A stretch of DNA of 51,017 nt from CAZXCG01 sp964639205 (GTDB taxonomy: Bacteria > Bacillota > Clostridia > Oscillospirales > Acutalibacteraceae): assembly GCA_964639205.1 (NCBI GenBank), contig CAZXCG010000007.1:1-51017 (forward strand). Direction: 5' to 3'. Below are positions 34,874 through 43,260 of the stretch, in pieces. The translations under genes and the position numbers were made by a program. The stretch's first letter is position 1, and the number at the start of each line of letters is the position of its first letter. Under the pieces are notes generated by a model, which worked only from the letters and a program-made list of their open reading frames with translations, made no database searches and was not told the DNA's origin.

Positions 34874-36016
34874 ATGTCAAAAAAAATTATAAGCTCCGTT
34901 ATGTCGCTGCTTGTGCTTGTTTCGTTTTTTGCGCTGTCGACCTTATGCGCGGGAGCGCAGGAAGAAATAACGGAGGTTGTGCTTGACGGCGAAACATATA
35001 ACGTACCGGTCGGAAGCACCTTTGTGTTTGAAACAAAGGTGACCATGCCGGATTACGCCGCGGCAGGCGGCAGAGTTGTTTTAAAATTCGACGTTGATAA
35101 GCTTGCCGTTGTTTCGAGCGGCAGCAACGCCGATATTTACGAGACGGATCTCGGCGGCGCGCTTGCCGTTGCCGGTTACACCGCCGACGGAGAGGGCTGT
35201 TCGTTTGCCTTTGCCTCCACCGGCTATTCTGCAAGCGACGTTCTTTCGGGAGATAAAAACACTCTTGTGCGGTTCTTCTTTATGGCAAAATCCGCGGGAA
35301 CGGCGGAGATTGTTTTTGATTCCGACTCATACGATTTAAACGTGTTTGCCAAGCAGGACGAGACAACCCCCGTTGCGGTTGTTTCCGCCGGAAAGGAAAC
35401 CGGGGAGCTGAGCGGCTACACCTTCGCGGGCAACAGCATAACCGTTGAGGATTTTGAGTTTGAAGAAGAAAGCGACCCGCAGCAGGCGGAGCCGGACGGC
35501 TCGGACAGTTCGGCCACTGTGAGCGATTCCGGCTTTGCGTTTGACGTAAGCGGAACAACCGCAGTAATAAAGGGCGGCAACGCTAACGCCGCCAAGCTTG
35601 TTATTCCCGAAACCGTAACCGATGAAAACGGAAACACCCTGAGCGTTACGGAAATTGCCGACGGCGCGTTTTTAAATTCCGCCGCGACGGAAATTTACAT
35701 TCCCGCTTCCGTCACCGTTATTCCCGATTATTCCGTAGGCTACGTTTTTGAGGACGGCGAGTATAAAAAAATAGAGGGCTTTACCATTTACGGTCATAAG
35801 GGAAGCGCCGCCGAGGAATATGCAAACGCCAACGGCTTTACCTTTGTTGACGCGGACGAAACCCCCATTGAAACCGAGTCCGCCGATAAAACCGGGGACA
35901 ACGCCGGCACGGGCAATTCCACGGCGGTAATTATCGCGGTTATTGCCGCCGCGGTTATAATTTGCGCGGCTGCGGTAATTATATTGCTCGTAAAAAGGAA
36001 ATCGGCTGAAAAATAA
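34874..36016 (+). CDS. Surface protein with cohesin-like domain, BspA-type repeat and membrane anchor
   Basis: A protein of about 380 residues. A signal peptide (1-29) is followed by a beta-sandwich domain (about 36-195) with cohesin-like features: a VPVGSTFVFETKVTMP strand, GGRVVLKFDVDKLAVVS and a final SAGTAEIVF strand. An acidic linker and a BspA-type leucine-rich segment (about 240-335, with EIADGAFLNSAATEIYIP and IYGHKGSAAEEYANANGF) come next. A C-terminal membrane helix and basic tail (about 350-380) end it. No sorting motif is visible. The start at 34874 has AGAGG upstream; a longer frame adds an unlikely basic stretch. It resembles the N-terminal domain of the next gene, so the two may be paralogues. 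Cohesin identity is inferred from pattern. Confidence 0.65.
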   Translation: MSKKIISSVMSLLVLVSFFALSTLCAGAQEEITEVVLDGETYNVPVGSTFVFETKVTMPDYAAAGGRVVLKFDVDKLAVVSSGSNADIYETDLGGALAVAGYTADGEGCSFAFASTGYSASDVLSGDKNTLVRFFFMAKSAGTAEIVFDSDSYDLNVFAKQDETTPVAVVSAGKETGELSGYTFAGNSITVEDFEFEEESDPQQAEPDGSDSSATVSDSGFAFDVSGTTAVIKGGNANAAKLVIPETVTDENGNTLSVTEIADGAFLNSAATEIYIPASVTVIPDYSVGYVFEDGEYKKIEGFTIYGHKGSAAEEYANANGFTFVDADETPIETESADKTGDNAGTGNSTAVIIAVIAAAVIICAAAVIILLVKRKSAEK

Positions 36017-36142
36017 AGGCGGCGCAAAAGGGCTTTGGGTTTGCCCTTAACCAAAATCCGATATGACCGCGGTTGTTTGAATAAATTTCCGATTTTACCT
36101 AATGTTTCTTTAAAAATTGCGTTTTTTATTTCACAAAATCTA

Positions 36143-36171
36143 TTGACAAAAAAAATCGGCTAATGTATAAT
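36143..36171 (+). promoter_or_regulatory. Strong promoter of the SPATG surface protein
   Basis: TTGACA (36143-36148) and TATAAT (36166-36171), both consensus, are 17 bases apart, followed by AGGAGG before the ATG. It suggests high expression. Confidence 0.85.
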
Positions 36172-36211
36172 GATTTTGCTAAGTAAAAAATTTTTATAGG
36201 AGGATTTTTAA

Positions 36212-37084
36212 ATGGCAAAGAAAGTTTTAAGCGTTCTTCTTGCGGTTGTTATGATCGCTGCTTTGTGTACAGTAGCTTTTGTTTCCGCTTCCGCTGATGA
36301 AGAAGAATACGCGACCGTTACCTACGGCTCGGAAACATACACAATTAAAGTAGGCGATACATTTACAGTTAAAAAGTCTGTAGTTTTGCCCTCCGGCTAT
36401 TCTGTCCAGGGCGGCAAATTCACTGTGTATTATGATCCCACTGTACTTGAGCCTCAGAAAGTTGAGGTTGACCAATACGGTACAAAGGGCTATGCTTTGA
36501 CGGATTTGGCTGGCGTAACATCAGCTCCCGGTTTAACAACGGACGGCAATGGCGTTTCGGTTGCTTTTGCTGCTACCCAATACAGCCTTGCAAACTTTCT
36601 CACAGCTTCAAGAGACAACTTTGCAACCTTTACCCTTAAGGTAATTGCCGCCGGCGAAACAACAATCACCGAAGTGTTCGATCTCGGCCTTTTTGCTGAG
36701 GATAACGAGACTTCAACTATCAGCGTTATTACGGACAGCGTACCTGTTGAAGGACAGGAAGAGCTTGCCGCGCAGGTTACCTCCGCAGGCGGCGCTTCGG
36801 GCGGCGCAACCTTAATCTCAGCTCCTTCTTATGAAGAGCCCACAGACGCCACGGACGCTTCCTCAGACGCTACGGACGCTTCCTCAGACGCTACGGACGC
36901 TTCTTCAGACGCTACGGACGCTTCTTCAGACGCTAACTCAACAACCGCTACAGAGGCTACAAGCTCTACAGACAGCACTTCCCCCGCAACAGGCGAGGCA
37001 GCTGCTTCCGTATTTGTAACTCTTGCAGTTCTTGCAATGGCTGCCGCTGTTGTAGTTGCAGCTCGCAAAAGAGCAACAAAATAA
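36212..37084 (+). CDS. Cell-wall-anchored cohesin-like protein with tandem-repeat linker and SPATG signal
   Basis: A 290-residue exported protein with a signal peptide (1-28). A cohesin-like beta-sandwich domain (about 33-175) has a KVGDTFTVKKSVVLP strand, FTVYYDPTVLEPQKV matching the cohesin YDPxxL motif, and NFATFTLKVIAAGETTIT near its end. A linker of four TDASSDA-type repeats follows. The C-terminal sorting signal is SPATGE, a hydrophobic helix and a basic RKRATK tail, as used by sortases. A consensus promoter and AGGAGG suggest strong expression. It could display dockerin-bearing proteins such as the 1331-residue one in this window; that pairing is inferred. A general adhesin is the alternative. 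Confidence 0.75.
   Translation: MAKKVLSVLLAVVMIAALCTVAFVSASADEEEYATVTYGSETYTIKVGDTFTVKKSVVLPSGYSVQGGKFTVYYDPTVLEPQKVEVDQYGTKGYALTDLAGVTSAPGLTTDGNGVSVAFAATQYSLANFLTASRDNFATFTLKVIAAGETTITEVFDLGLFAEDNETSTISVITDSVPVEGQEELAAQVTSAGGASGGATLISAPSYEEPTDATDASSDATDASSDATDASSDATDASSDANSTTATEATSSTDSTSPATGEAAASVFVTLAVLAMAAAVVVAARKRATK
36849..36934 (+). repeat. Four 21-bp in-frame tandem repeats
   Basis: The unit ACGGACGCTTCNTCAGACGCT is repeated four times, the first with ACG instead of GCT context, encoding TDASSDA. Units differ only at one third-codon position (C or T). This is a coding repeat and may vary in number between strains. Confidence 0.85.
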
Positions 37085-37118
37085 TTGTTGATTAGCTTTT
37101 ACGCAGTTTAGCGTATAT

Positions 37119-37150
37119 AAAACACCCCGTCGTACACAACGGGGTGTTTT
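37119..37150. terminator. Bidirectional terminator after the SPATG protein
   Basis: AAAACACCCCGT (37119-37130) pairs exactly with ACGGGGTGTTTT (37139-37150), with T runs on both strands. Confidence 0.85.
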
Positions 37151-37204
37151 AGTTTGCGCGCGGACGCGCGGTAAAAATTTAAGATTAAAAAATATTTACA
37201 CATT

Positions 37205-37237
37205 AAAAATGGGGGAGCTTTACGGGCAAAGCTCCCC
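37205..37237 (-). terminator. Terminator after murC
   Basis: On the minus strand GGGGAGCTTT pairs with AAAGCTCCCC (37228-37237 with 37212-37221) and is followed by CATTTTT. Confidence 0.75.
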
Positions 37238-37292
37238 TATGCTTTGTTTAAAATTACCGGGGGGTATATTATTTGTTTGCGGCGCGTCAAAA

Positions 37293-38687
37293 TTACTCCT
37301 CGTATTTTTTCCTGAGCGCGTTAATTATCATATTTGCGCACATATACACATTTCCGCCGCCGAGGGTAAGCACAAGGTCGCCGCTGCGCGCGTTGGAGCA
37401 GATATAATCGGTAATATCTTCAAATTTGTCTATGCATACGGCGTTCGGAATTTTTTTGCCGAGGTCGGTTGAGTATATGTTGTAGGTGTTGGTTTCCCGC
37501 ACGGGGAGGATTTCCGAAATTACCGCGCGGTAGGGAATGCTGAGCGCCCGGGCAAAATCGTCGAGCAAAATTGCGGTGCGCGAGAAGGTGTGCGGCTGAA
37601 AAACCGCCCAAACGCGTTTGAAGCTCATCTCCGCCGCGGCGGTAAGAGTGGCGGTGAGCTCGGTGGGATGATGCGCAAAATCGTCGGCAACCGTAATGCC
37701 GCCGGCTTTGCCGAGAAACTCAAAGCGGCGGTGAACTCCGCCGAATTTATGGAGGTTTTCCGCTATTTCACTTGGTGAAGCGCCTATAATATGAGCTGCC
37801 GCCGCCGCCGCAAGAGCGTTGTAGATATTATGTCTGCCGGGCACTATAAGCGAAACAGAGGTCAACTTTTTGCCGCGATGCATAAGGTCAAAGCGCTCGT
37901 TTACACCGGAATCAGCGCGTATATTGACCGCGCGGTAATCGTTTGATTCGTTAAGACCGTAGGTAATTTTTGGGATTTTTACCCCGCTTACGGCGTCGAG
38001 AGTGTTTTGGTCGTCGCCGTTAATTACAAGCATACCCGTGGTTTGCCCGGCAAATTTGGCGAAGGAAGCTTTGATGTTTTCAAGAGTGCCGAAGTAGTCC
38101 AAATGGTCGGCGTCTATGTTGAGTATCACGGACATATAGGGGGTGAGCTGCAAAAAGGTGTCTACATACTCGCAGGCCTCGCAGACAATTATGTCGCTTT
38201 TGCCGACGTAGCTGTTGCCGCCTATAAACGGCAGCTTGCCTCCTATTATGGCGGAGGGGTCAAAATTTGCTCCTATAAGAATCTGGGACAGCATCGCCGT
38301 CGTGGAGGTTTTGCCGTGCGTGCCGGCAACGGCTACGGAGCGGTTGTAGCGGCGGGTGACTATTCCGAGCATAACGCTGCGTTCAAGACAGGGAATGCCC
38401 CTTTTTCTTGCCTCGCAAAGCTCGGGATTGTCGCTTTTTACGGCGGCGGTGTACACCACAAGCTCGGCGCCGTCCACATTTTCGGGGCGGTGACCCATAT
38501 AAACCGGAATCCCGTAGCTGCGGATGCGATCCAGCGTGTCGGATTCGGCAGTGTCTGAGCCGGTAAGATTAAAGCCCTCGCTGAGCAGAATCTCGGCAAG
38601 CGGGCACATTCCGGATCCTCCGATTCCTATAAAATGTATGTTCCTTACGGTTTGAAGAACGTTTTGGCAGTCTTTGTCTATATTCAT
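37293..38687 (-). CDS. murC: UDP-N-acetylmuramate--L-alanine ligase
   Basis: MurC adds the first amino acid to UDP-MurNAc in peptidoglycan precursor synthesis. The 464-residue protein has the N-terminal UDP-binding GIGGSGMCPLAEILL (21-35), the ATP loop VAGTHGKTSTTAM (about 120-132), the CEACEYVDTFLQL stretch, ILNIDADHLDYFG and the C-terminal DDFAHHPTELTATL and FQPHTFSRT segments. The length is normal. It is a single gene on the minus strand, between surface-protein genes and a phage cassette, and its leader carries the leader-type repeat copy B. Some Bacillota carry murC apart from the dcw cluster, so its isolation is not strange. Confidence 0.96.
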   Translation of the reverse strand: MNIDKDCQNVLQTVRNIHFIGIGGSGMCPLAEILLSEGFNLTGSDTAESDTLDRIRSYGIPVYMGHRPENVDGAELVVYTAAVKSDNPELCEARKRGIPCLERSVMLGIVTRRYNRSVAVAGTHGKTSTTAMLSQILIGANFDPSAIIGGKLPFIGGNSYVGKSDIIVCEACEYVDTFLQLTPYMSVILNIDADHLDYFGTLENIKASFAKFAGQTTGMLVINGDDQNTLDAVSGVKIPKITYGLNESNDYRAVNIRADSGVNERFDLMHRGKKLTSVSLIVPGRHNIYNALAAAAAAHIIGASPSEIAENLHKFGGVHRRFEFLGKAGGITVADDFAHHPTELTATLTAAAEMSFKRVWAVFQPHTFSRTAILLDDFARALSIPYRAVISEILPVRETNTYNIYSTDLGKKIPNAVCIDKFEDITDYICSNARSGDLVLTLGGGNVYMCANMIINALRKKYEE

Positions 38688-38757
38688 AAGAACGCTCCCG
38701 TTTAATTTTGATTGCAGGCAAGCCTGTACGGCTGCTTCTTTTGCGGCGCCGTAAGCT

Positions 38758-38860
38758 TTAAGCCCTAATCCGCAGCTTTAATCGGAGCAGCGCTTGCTTT
38801 GAATACAGCGCCGCCCCAAAGGCGAGGGGGACATCTTTGCCTAAGCTATATTATATTGCA
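38758..38860 (-). repeat. Leader-type intergenic repeat, copy B (murC leader)
   Basis: Read on the minus strand it starts with CTTAGGCAAAGATGTCC (about 38846-38830), then GCCTTTGGGGCGGC, and ends with GCGCTGCTCCGATTAAAG near 38770. A TATAAT lies directly upstream, so the element would begin at or near the transcript 5' end, as copy A appears to do. The rest of 38688-38987 holds the murC ribosome site and the terminator below. Confidence 0.5.
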
Positions 38861-38925
38861 GAAAGCGGAAAAAATAAATAGGTATTTGAAAAAAATCCGC
38901 TCCGGAAAAACATTTTTATTAAAAG

Positions 38926-38952
38926 GTTGCACTTCAGAGTGCAACTTTTTTT
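38926..38952 (+). terminator. Strong terminator just upstream of the phage cassette
   Basis: GTTGCACT (38926-38933) pairs with AGTGCAAC (38938-38945) around TCAG, followed by seven T. No plus-strand gene precedes it, as murC points away. It may insulate the cassette or act as an attenuator on its leader. Confidence 0.8.
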
Positions 38953-38987
38953 GATTTTGAGGGTATAAACGGAAGGGAGGTTTTTAA

Positions 38988-39497
38988 GTGCAAAAAAAAT
39001 CAAACGTATTAAGCTCGCGCAGCAAAAGCTTTTGCGCAAGCTATCTTGAATGCGGCAACGCGCAGGAGGCGGCGCGTTCCGCCGGGTTTGTCAAAAACCC
39101 CAAGCGCGCTTGCGAGAGACTCTTGAGCAACCCCGCGGTTGTGGAGGAAATTTCAAGACTTTCACAGCTCAGGAGAAAGCTGCTGAACCAGCTCGCGTAT
39201 ACGGGGTATTTGCGTTTGGCTTTCGGCGGAGTGTCGGACGCCGTAAAGCTGCTGTACTCGGACGAGCCGTCCGCCGGACAGATAGCGCAAATGGACTTGT
39301 TTTCCGTTGCGGAAATACGCAGACCAAGGGACGGTTCAATGGAGATTAAATTTGCGGACCGTCTCAAAGCTTTGGAAAAGCTCGAGCAGGCTTTGCCCGA
39401 GGGCGGCGGCGCCGAGCCGTTTTACGAGGCGCTGCGGGCAGCGGCGCTCAGTGCCGGTCACACTGAGGAAAATGCGGAAGCGTGCCTTGAAGCTTAA
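38988..39497 (+). CDS. Phage terminase small subunit (XtmA-like)
   Basis: It recognises DNA for packaging and recruits the large terminase. The 169-residue protein has the Terminase_2-type N-terminal helix-turn-helix (SRSKSFCASYLECGNAQEAARSAGF split over about 11-35, then a RACERLLSNPAVVEEI segment) and a central helical region. The start is GTG with GGGAGG six bases upstream. First gene of the cassette. The next gene starts 26 bases before its stop. Confidence 0.85.
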   Translation: MQKKSNVLSSRSKSFCASYLECGNAQEAARSAGFVKNPKRACERLLSNPAVVEEISRLSQLRRKLLNQLAYTGYLRLAFGGVSDAVKLLYSDEPSAGQIAQMDLFSVAEIRRPRDGSMEIKFADRLKALEKLEQALPEGGGAEPFYEALRAAALSAGHTEENAEACLEA

Positions 39498-40740
39498 ACC
39501 CTTTTCGCCAAAACAGCTCCTGGCGCTGAGCTGGTGGTGCGCCCCAAGCCCTTACAGCGAAAAAACCGCTCTTATATGCGACGGCGCGGTGCGCAGCGGA
39601 AAGACCTTTTGTATGACGCTTTCCTTTATTGCGTGGAGCTTTTACCGCTTTGAGGGAAAAAGCTTTGCCGTTTGCGGAAAGACGGTGCGCTCCCTGCGGC
39701 GCAATATAGTGACTCCTATTCTGCCGGTACTTGGGGAGCTCGGCTTTGAAACGAGCGAAAAAATATCTCAGGGTCTGCTGGAAATAAGCTACAGGGGCAG
39801 AAAGAACAGGTTCTATCTTTTCGGCGGAAAGGACGAGGGCTCGGCGGCGATGATTCAGGGAATGACGCTTGCAGGAGTGCTTTTCGACGAGGTGGCGCTT
39901 ATGCCGCGCTCTTTTGTTGAGCAGGCGCTTGCCAGGTGCAGCGTTGAAGACGCGACGTTTTGGTTTAACTGCAACCCGGAATATCCGCTGCATTGGTTTT
40001 ACACGGAGTGGATAGCCAAGGCAGAGCAGAAAAACGCCCTGTATCTCCATTTTACAATGGAGGACAACCCGTCGCTTTCGGCAAAGGTGATTCAACGCTA
40101 CAAGAGCCTGTATTCGGGAGTGTTTTACCAACGCTTTGTGCTGGGGAGGTGGACGGCGGTTTCCGGCGCTGTTTATCCGTTTATGGAAAACGCGGATATG
40201 TATTTCAGCCGACCCGCCGGCGAAGCGCGGAAATACGCCGTTTCCTGCGATTACGGAACCGTGAATCCGGCGTCGTTCGGGCTTTGGGGGCTTTACGGAG
40301 AGATATGGTACAGAATCGACGAGTACTATTTTGACTCCCGGCGCGAGGGCGTCCTGCGCACAGATGAAGAACACTACGAGGCCTTATGCGAGCTTGCCGG
40401 CACAAGGAAAATCAGCGCGCTTGTGGTTGACCCTTCGGCGGCAAGCTTTATTGCGCTTGTGCGCAAACGGGGCAGGTTTGCCGTTACTCCAGCGAAAAAT
40501 TCCGTTATTGACGGAATACGGCAGGTATCCTCGGCGCTCAAGGAGAGCAGAATCCGTATTTGCTCAAATTGTACCGACGCGCGGCGCGAGTTTTCCCTGT
40601 ATCGCTGGGACGATTCGGGAACAAAGGACTGTCCGGTCAAGGAGAACGACCACGCGATGGACGATATCCGCTATTTTGTGACCGGCGTTTTGGACGGCGG
40701 CTGCGGTTTTGCCGCGGTTGCCGCAATCAGACAGGGGTGA
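39472..40740 (+). CDS. Phage terminase large subunit, PBSX family (XtmB-like)
   Basis: The ATP-driven packaging motor and nuclease. About 422 residues. The ATPase domain has Walker A in CDGAVRSGKTFCM (about 37-48) and Walker B in GVLFDEVALM (about 138-147), then a FWFNCNPEYPLHWFY coupling segment. The nuclease domain follows, with acidic residues in SCDYGTVNPASFGLWG, ALVVDPSAASFIAL and the DHAMDDIRYFV end. I chose ATG at 39472, which has GAGGA upstream; a longer frame reaching 39307 is overlap with terminase small. The catalytic residues appear intact. Confidence 0.93.
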   Translation: MRKRALKLKPFSPKQLLALSWWCAPSPYSEKTALICDGAVRSGKTFCMTLSFIAWSFYRFEGKSFAVCGKTVRSLRRNIVTPILPVLGELGFETSEKISQGLLEISYRGRKNRFYLFGGKDEGSAAMIQGMTLAGVLFDEVALMPRSFVEQALARCSVEDATFWFNCNPEYPLHWFYTEWIAKAEQKNALYLHFTMEDNPSLSAKVIQRYKSLYSGVFYQRFVLGRWTAVSGAVYPFMENADMYFSRPAGEARKYAVSCDYGTVNPASFGLWGLYGEIWYRIDEYYFDSRREGVLRTDEEHYEALCELAGTRKISALVVDPSAASFIALVRKRGRFAVTPAKNSVIDGIRQVSSALKESRIRICSNCTDARREFSLYRWDDSGTKDCPVKENDHAMDDIRYFVTGVLDGGCGFAAVAAIRQG

Positions 40741-40743
40741 AGT

Positions 40744-41943
40744 ATGAAATTTTTTAAGAGCAAAAAACAAAGGACGCCGGGCGCGAACGCTTTAAGCGTA
40801 CAGACCGCCGAAAAAAGGGGCGTTTTGCACCCGTTTTCGATGCTGTCGGGGTATGTGCCGCTTGCCAAGGCGGAGCTTAAGCTTTATGCCGCCCTGCGCG
40901 AGGGAGTGCCCATTATAGACGCGGCTATAGGCAAGCTTGTAAGGCTGCTGGGCACATTCAAAATAACCAGCCCAAACAAGCGCCTTGAAAGCGAGCTTAA
41001 TAATTTTTTGAAAAACGTGAGGGTAAACGGCACGTCAAACGGAGTGCTGAGCTTTATTTACACTTATTTTGACCAGCTTTTAACCTACGGCACCGCCGCC
41101 GGGGAAATTGTGCCGGACCGCTGCGGCGGCATTGCGCTTTTGTACAACGCGCCGCTTGAAAATTTGGAGCTGAAGACTGCGGAAAACGGCGTTGACCCCA
41201 TAATCTGCGCAAACGACGGACACGGAGGCTCAAAGCCTGTGGACAGTCCCGAGCTTATCTGCCTTACTTTGCTCAACCCGGAGGCGGGTACTCTGCACGG
41301 AAATTCGATTTTGCGCGGGCTGCCGTTTGTCAGCGAGATTTTGCTTAAAATCTTTCAGTCCATAGGCAATAACTGGGAACGAGTGGGCAACGTGCGCTTT
41401 GCGGTTACATACAAACCGAATTCCGACGGAGCGCCTTATTCGCAGGAAAACGCGCGGCAAATAGCCTCAGAGTGGACAAAGGCAATGCGCGACAAAACGC
41501 GCGTCTGCGACTTTGTAAGCGTAGGCGACGTGGATATACGCGTTATCGGCGCAGACAATCAGGTGCTTGACAGCGAGGTGCCGGTTCGCCAGCTGCTTGA
41601 GCAGATAGCGGCAAAGCTCGGCGTACCGCCGTTTTTGCTGGGGCTTTCGTGGTCAACCACAGAAAGAATGAGCACCCAGCAGGCGGACATCCTCACAAGC
41701 GAGCTCGATTATTACCGGTCGCTTATGAATCCTGCAATTTCAAGAATATGCAGAACGTGGCAGGAGCTTAACGGCTACCGCGACGGGTTTGAAATTGTCT
41801 GGAACAACATAAGCCTGCAAGACGAGACGGAGCTCGCACAGGCGCGGTATCTGAACGCGCAGGCGCTGGCGCTTGAGCTGCAAAACGCCGGCAGGGGAGA
41901 AACGGAGGTATTATTGAATGAGGAAACAGGCGGAGATTCTTAA
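40744..41943 (+). CDS. Phage portal protein
   Basis: The portal ring forms the DNA entry vertex of the capsid and the motor docking site. The 399-residue protein starts three bases after the terminase stop. It has a basic N-terminus, the VRLLGTFKI region and a helical clip/stem section with KLGVPPFLLGLSWSTTERMS and the QADILTSELDYYRSL helix typical of portals in this family. Its end overlaps the next gene by 26 bases. The position between terminase and protease supports the call. Confidence 0.88.
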   Translation: MKFFKSKKQRTPGANALSVQTAEKRGVLHPFSMLSGYVPLAKAELKLYAALREGVPIIDAAIGKLVRLLGTFKITSPNKRLESELNNFLKNVRVNGTSNGVLSFIYTYFDQLLTYGTAAGEIVPDRCGGIALLYNAPLENLELKTAENGVDPIICANDGHGGSKPVDSPELICLTLLNPEAGTLHGNSILRGLPFVSEILLKIFQSIGNNWERVGNVRFAVTYKPNSDGAPYSQENARQIASEWTKAMRDKTRVCDFVSVGDVDIRVIGADNQVLDSEVPVRQLLEQIAAKLGVPPFLLGLSWSTTERMSTQQADILTSELDYYRSLMNPAISRICRTWQELNGYRDGFEIVWNNISLQDETELAQARYLNAQALALELQNAGRGETEVLLNEETGGDS

Positions 41944-42883
41944 AAGCACTGCGGCGGGACCGACGGCGCGGGACATGGAGCTTATAAACGTTTATACAAG
42001 ACGCGAGCTGAGCGCCGACGAAGTCTATGTGTTTTCCGTTGTTTTATGCGACAACGAAATTGACAGGGATTTTGAACGTTTTACACAAGAGTCGCTCTAT
42101 GCGCTTGAAAAGCTTTTTTTGGGCAAAACAGGCGTGTTTGACCATAACCCGAAGGCGGAAAACCAGACGGCGCGGATTTACAGCCTGTCTGTGGAGCGGG
42201 TAAACGGTCGGAAAACCGCCGCCGGCGACGATTATTACCGTTTGGTCGCCAAGGCGTATCTTCCGAAAAGCGAAAAAACCGACGGCTTTATCCTTATGCT
42301 CGACAGCGGAATACAAAAAGAGGTAAGCGTCGGCTGTGCGGTTTCGCGCAGCGTTTGCTCGATTTGCGGCAGCGAAAGAGGCGGCTGCTCTCACAGCGCG
42401 GGCAAAAGCTATAACGGCAGGCTGTGCTACTTTGAGCTTTTGGACCCCTACGACGCGTATGAATGGAGCTTTGTGGCGGTTCCGTCGCAGAGGAATGCCG
42501 GAGTCATAAAAGCTTATGCAATTGAAAAGGAGAAAAATATGGAAGAAATTCTCAAGGCGGTAAAGAGCGGAGGCGAGCTCAGTTTGAGCGCTGCCCAGAC
42601 GAAGCGGCTCGGAGAATACATTGCCGCTGTGGAGCATTTGGCTGAGGAGGGCGCCGGTTACAGACAGGCGCTCAGGGACGAGGTCAAGCGCCTTGCGGTT
42701 ATGTGCGAGCCGGAAATTGAAGGAAAAGTGCTTGACAGCGTGGTTGAAAAAATGAGCACCCGGGAGCTGAGCGCCTACAAAAGCGCATATGAGAAGCGTC
42801 TCGAGGAGCGCCGCCCCTTAAAGCCGCAGCTTTCGTCCAAGGGCGAAACGGCGGCGCAATCGGATAATCAGTTTATAATTTAA
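41918..42883 (+). CDS. Prohead protease/scaffold-like protein (XkdF-like)
   Basis: It probably processes or scaffolds the prohead. The 321-residue protein has an N-terminal protease-like domain (about 25-205) with a Cys-rich insertion, CSICGSERGGCSH (about 146-158), that looks metal-binding, followed by the family segment YEWSFVAVPSQRNAG. The C-terminal part (about 208-321) is charged and helical, like a fused scaffold. Catalytic residues cannot be named with confidence. It overlaps the portal gene and precedes the decoration and capsid genes, as expected. Confidence 0.75.
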   Translation: MRKQAEILKSTAAGPTARDMELINVYTRRELSADEVYVFSVVLCDNEIDRDFERFTQESLYALEKLFLGKTGVFDHNPKAENQTARIYSLSVERVNGRKTAAGDDYYRLVAKAYLPKSEKTDGFILMLDSGIQKEVSVGCAVSRSVCSICGSERGGCSHSAGKSYNGRLCYFELLDPYDAYEWSFVAVPSQRNAGVIKAYAIEKEKNMEEILKAVKSGGELSLSAAQTKRLGEYIAAVEHLAEEGAGYRQALRDEVKRLAVMCEPEIEGKVLDSVVEKMSTRELSAYKSAYEKRLEERRPLKPQLSSKGETAAQSDNQFII

Positions 42884-42905
42884 TTTTAAACGGGAGGAAT
42901 AATTA

Positions 42906-43241
42906 ATGACAACAAGCTATACGGGCTTTGAACAAAGCGTAATTACAGTTGAGGCGGACGAATCCCTCAGCGAGACGGGAACGGCGGTAAAAATCACCGA
43001 TGAGGGCAAGGCGGCCAAGTGCGAGGAAGGAGACGCTTTCTGCGGAGTTTGCGTCAATTTAAGGAACGGATTCGCCGGGGTTGCGCTTAAAGGCTTTGTA
43101 ACCATGCCGCTGAGCGGAGAGTGCCTTGCCGGATACCGTACTTTAAGCGCGGCGGCCGGCGGCGCGGTGCAGCAGTCGGAAAGCGGCAGAGAGTATTTGG
43201 TGCTTGAAGCCGGAGCAGACGAAATAGGATTTATTCTTTAA
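42906..43241 (+). CDS. Head decoration-like protein
   Basis: A 111-residue, mostly beta protein with Gly- and Ala-rich loops and several Val/Thr strands. It is placed directly between the protease and the major capsid protein, the usual place of a capsid-stabilising decoration protein. GGGAGG lies upstream of the ATG. I cannot assign a named family with certainty. Confidence 0.6.
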   Translation: MTTSYTGFEQSVITVEADESLSETGTAVKITDEGKAAKCEEGDAFCGVCVNLRNGFAGVALKGFVTMPLSGECLAGYRTLSAAAGGAVQQSESGREYLVLEAGADEIGFIL

Positions 43242-43260
43242 TTACAAGGGAGTGTAGACA

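Noticed and set aside
36849..36934. CRISPR-like regular repeats
   Set aside because: The 21-bp units are contiguous without spacers, stay in frame and encode a Ser/Asp-rich linker of a surface protein.
39448..40374. 308-codon minus-strand open frame opposite the terminase
   Set aside because: The large terminase has intact Walker motifs on the plus strand, and the minus-strand protein is basic with no recognisable motif.
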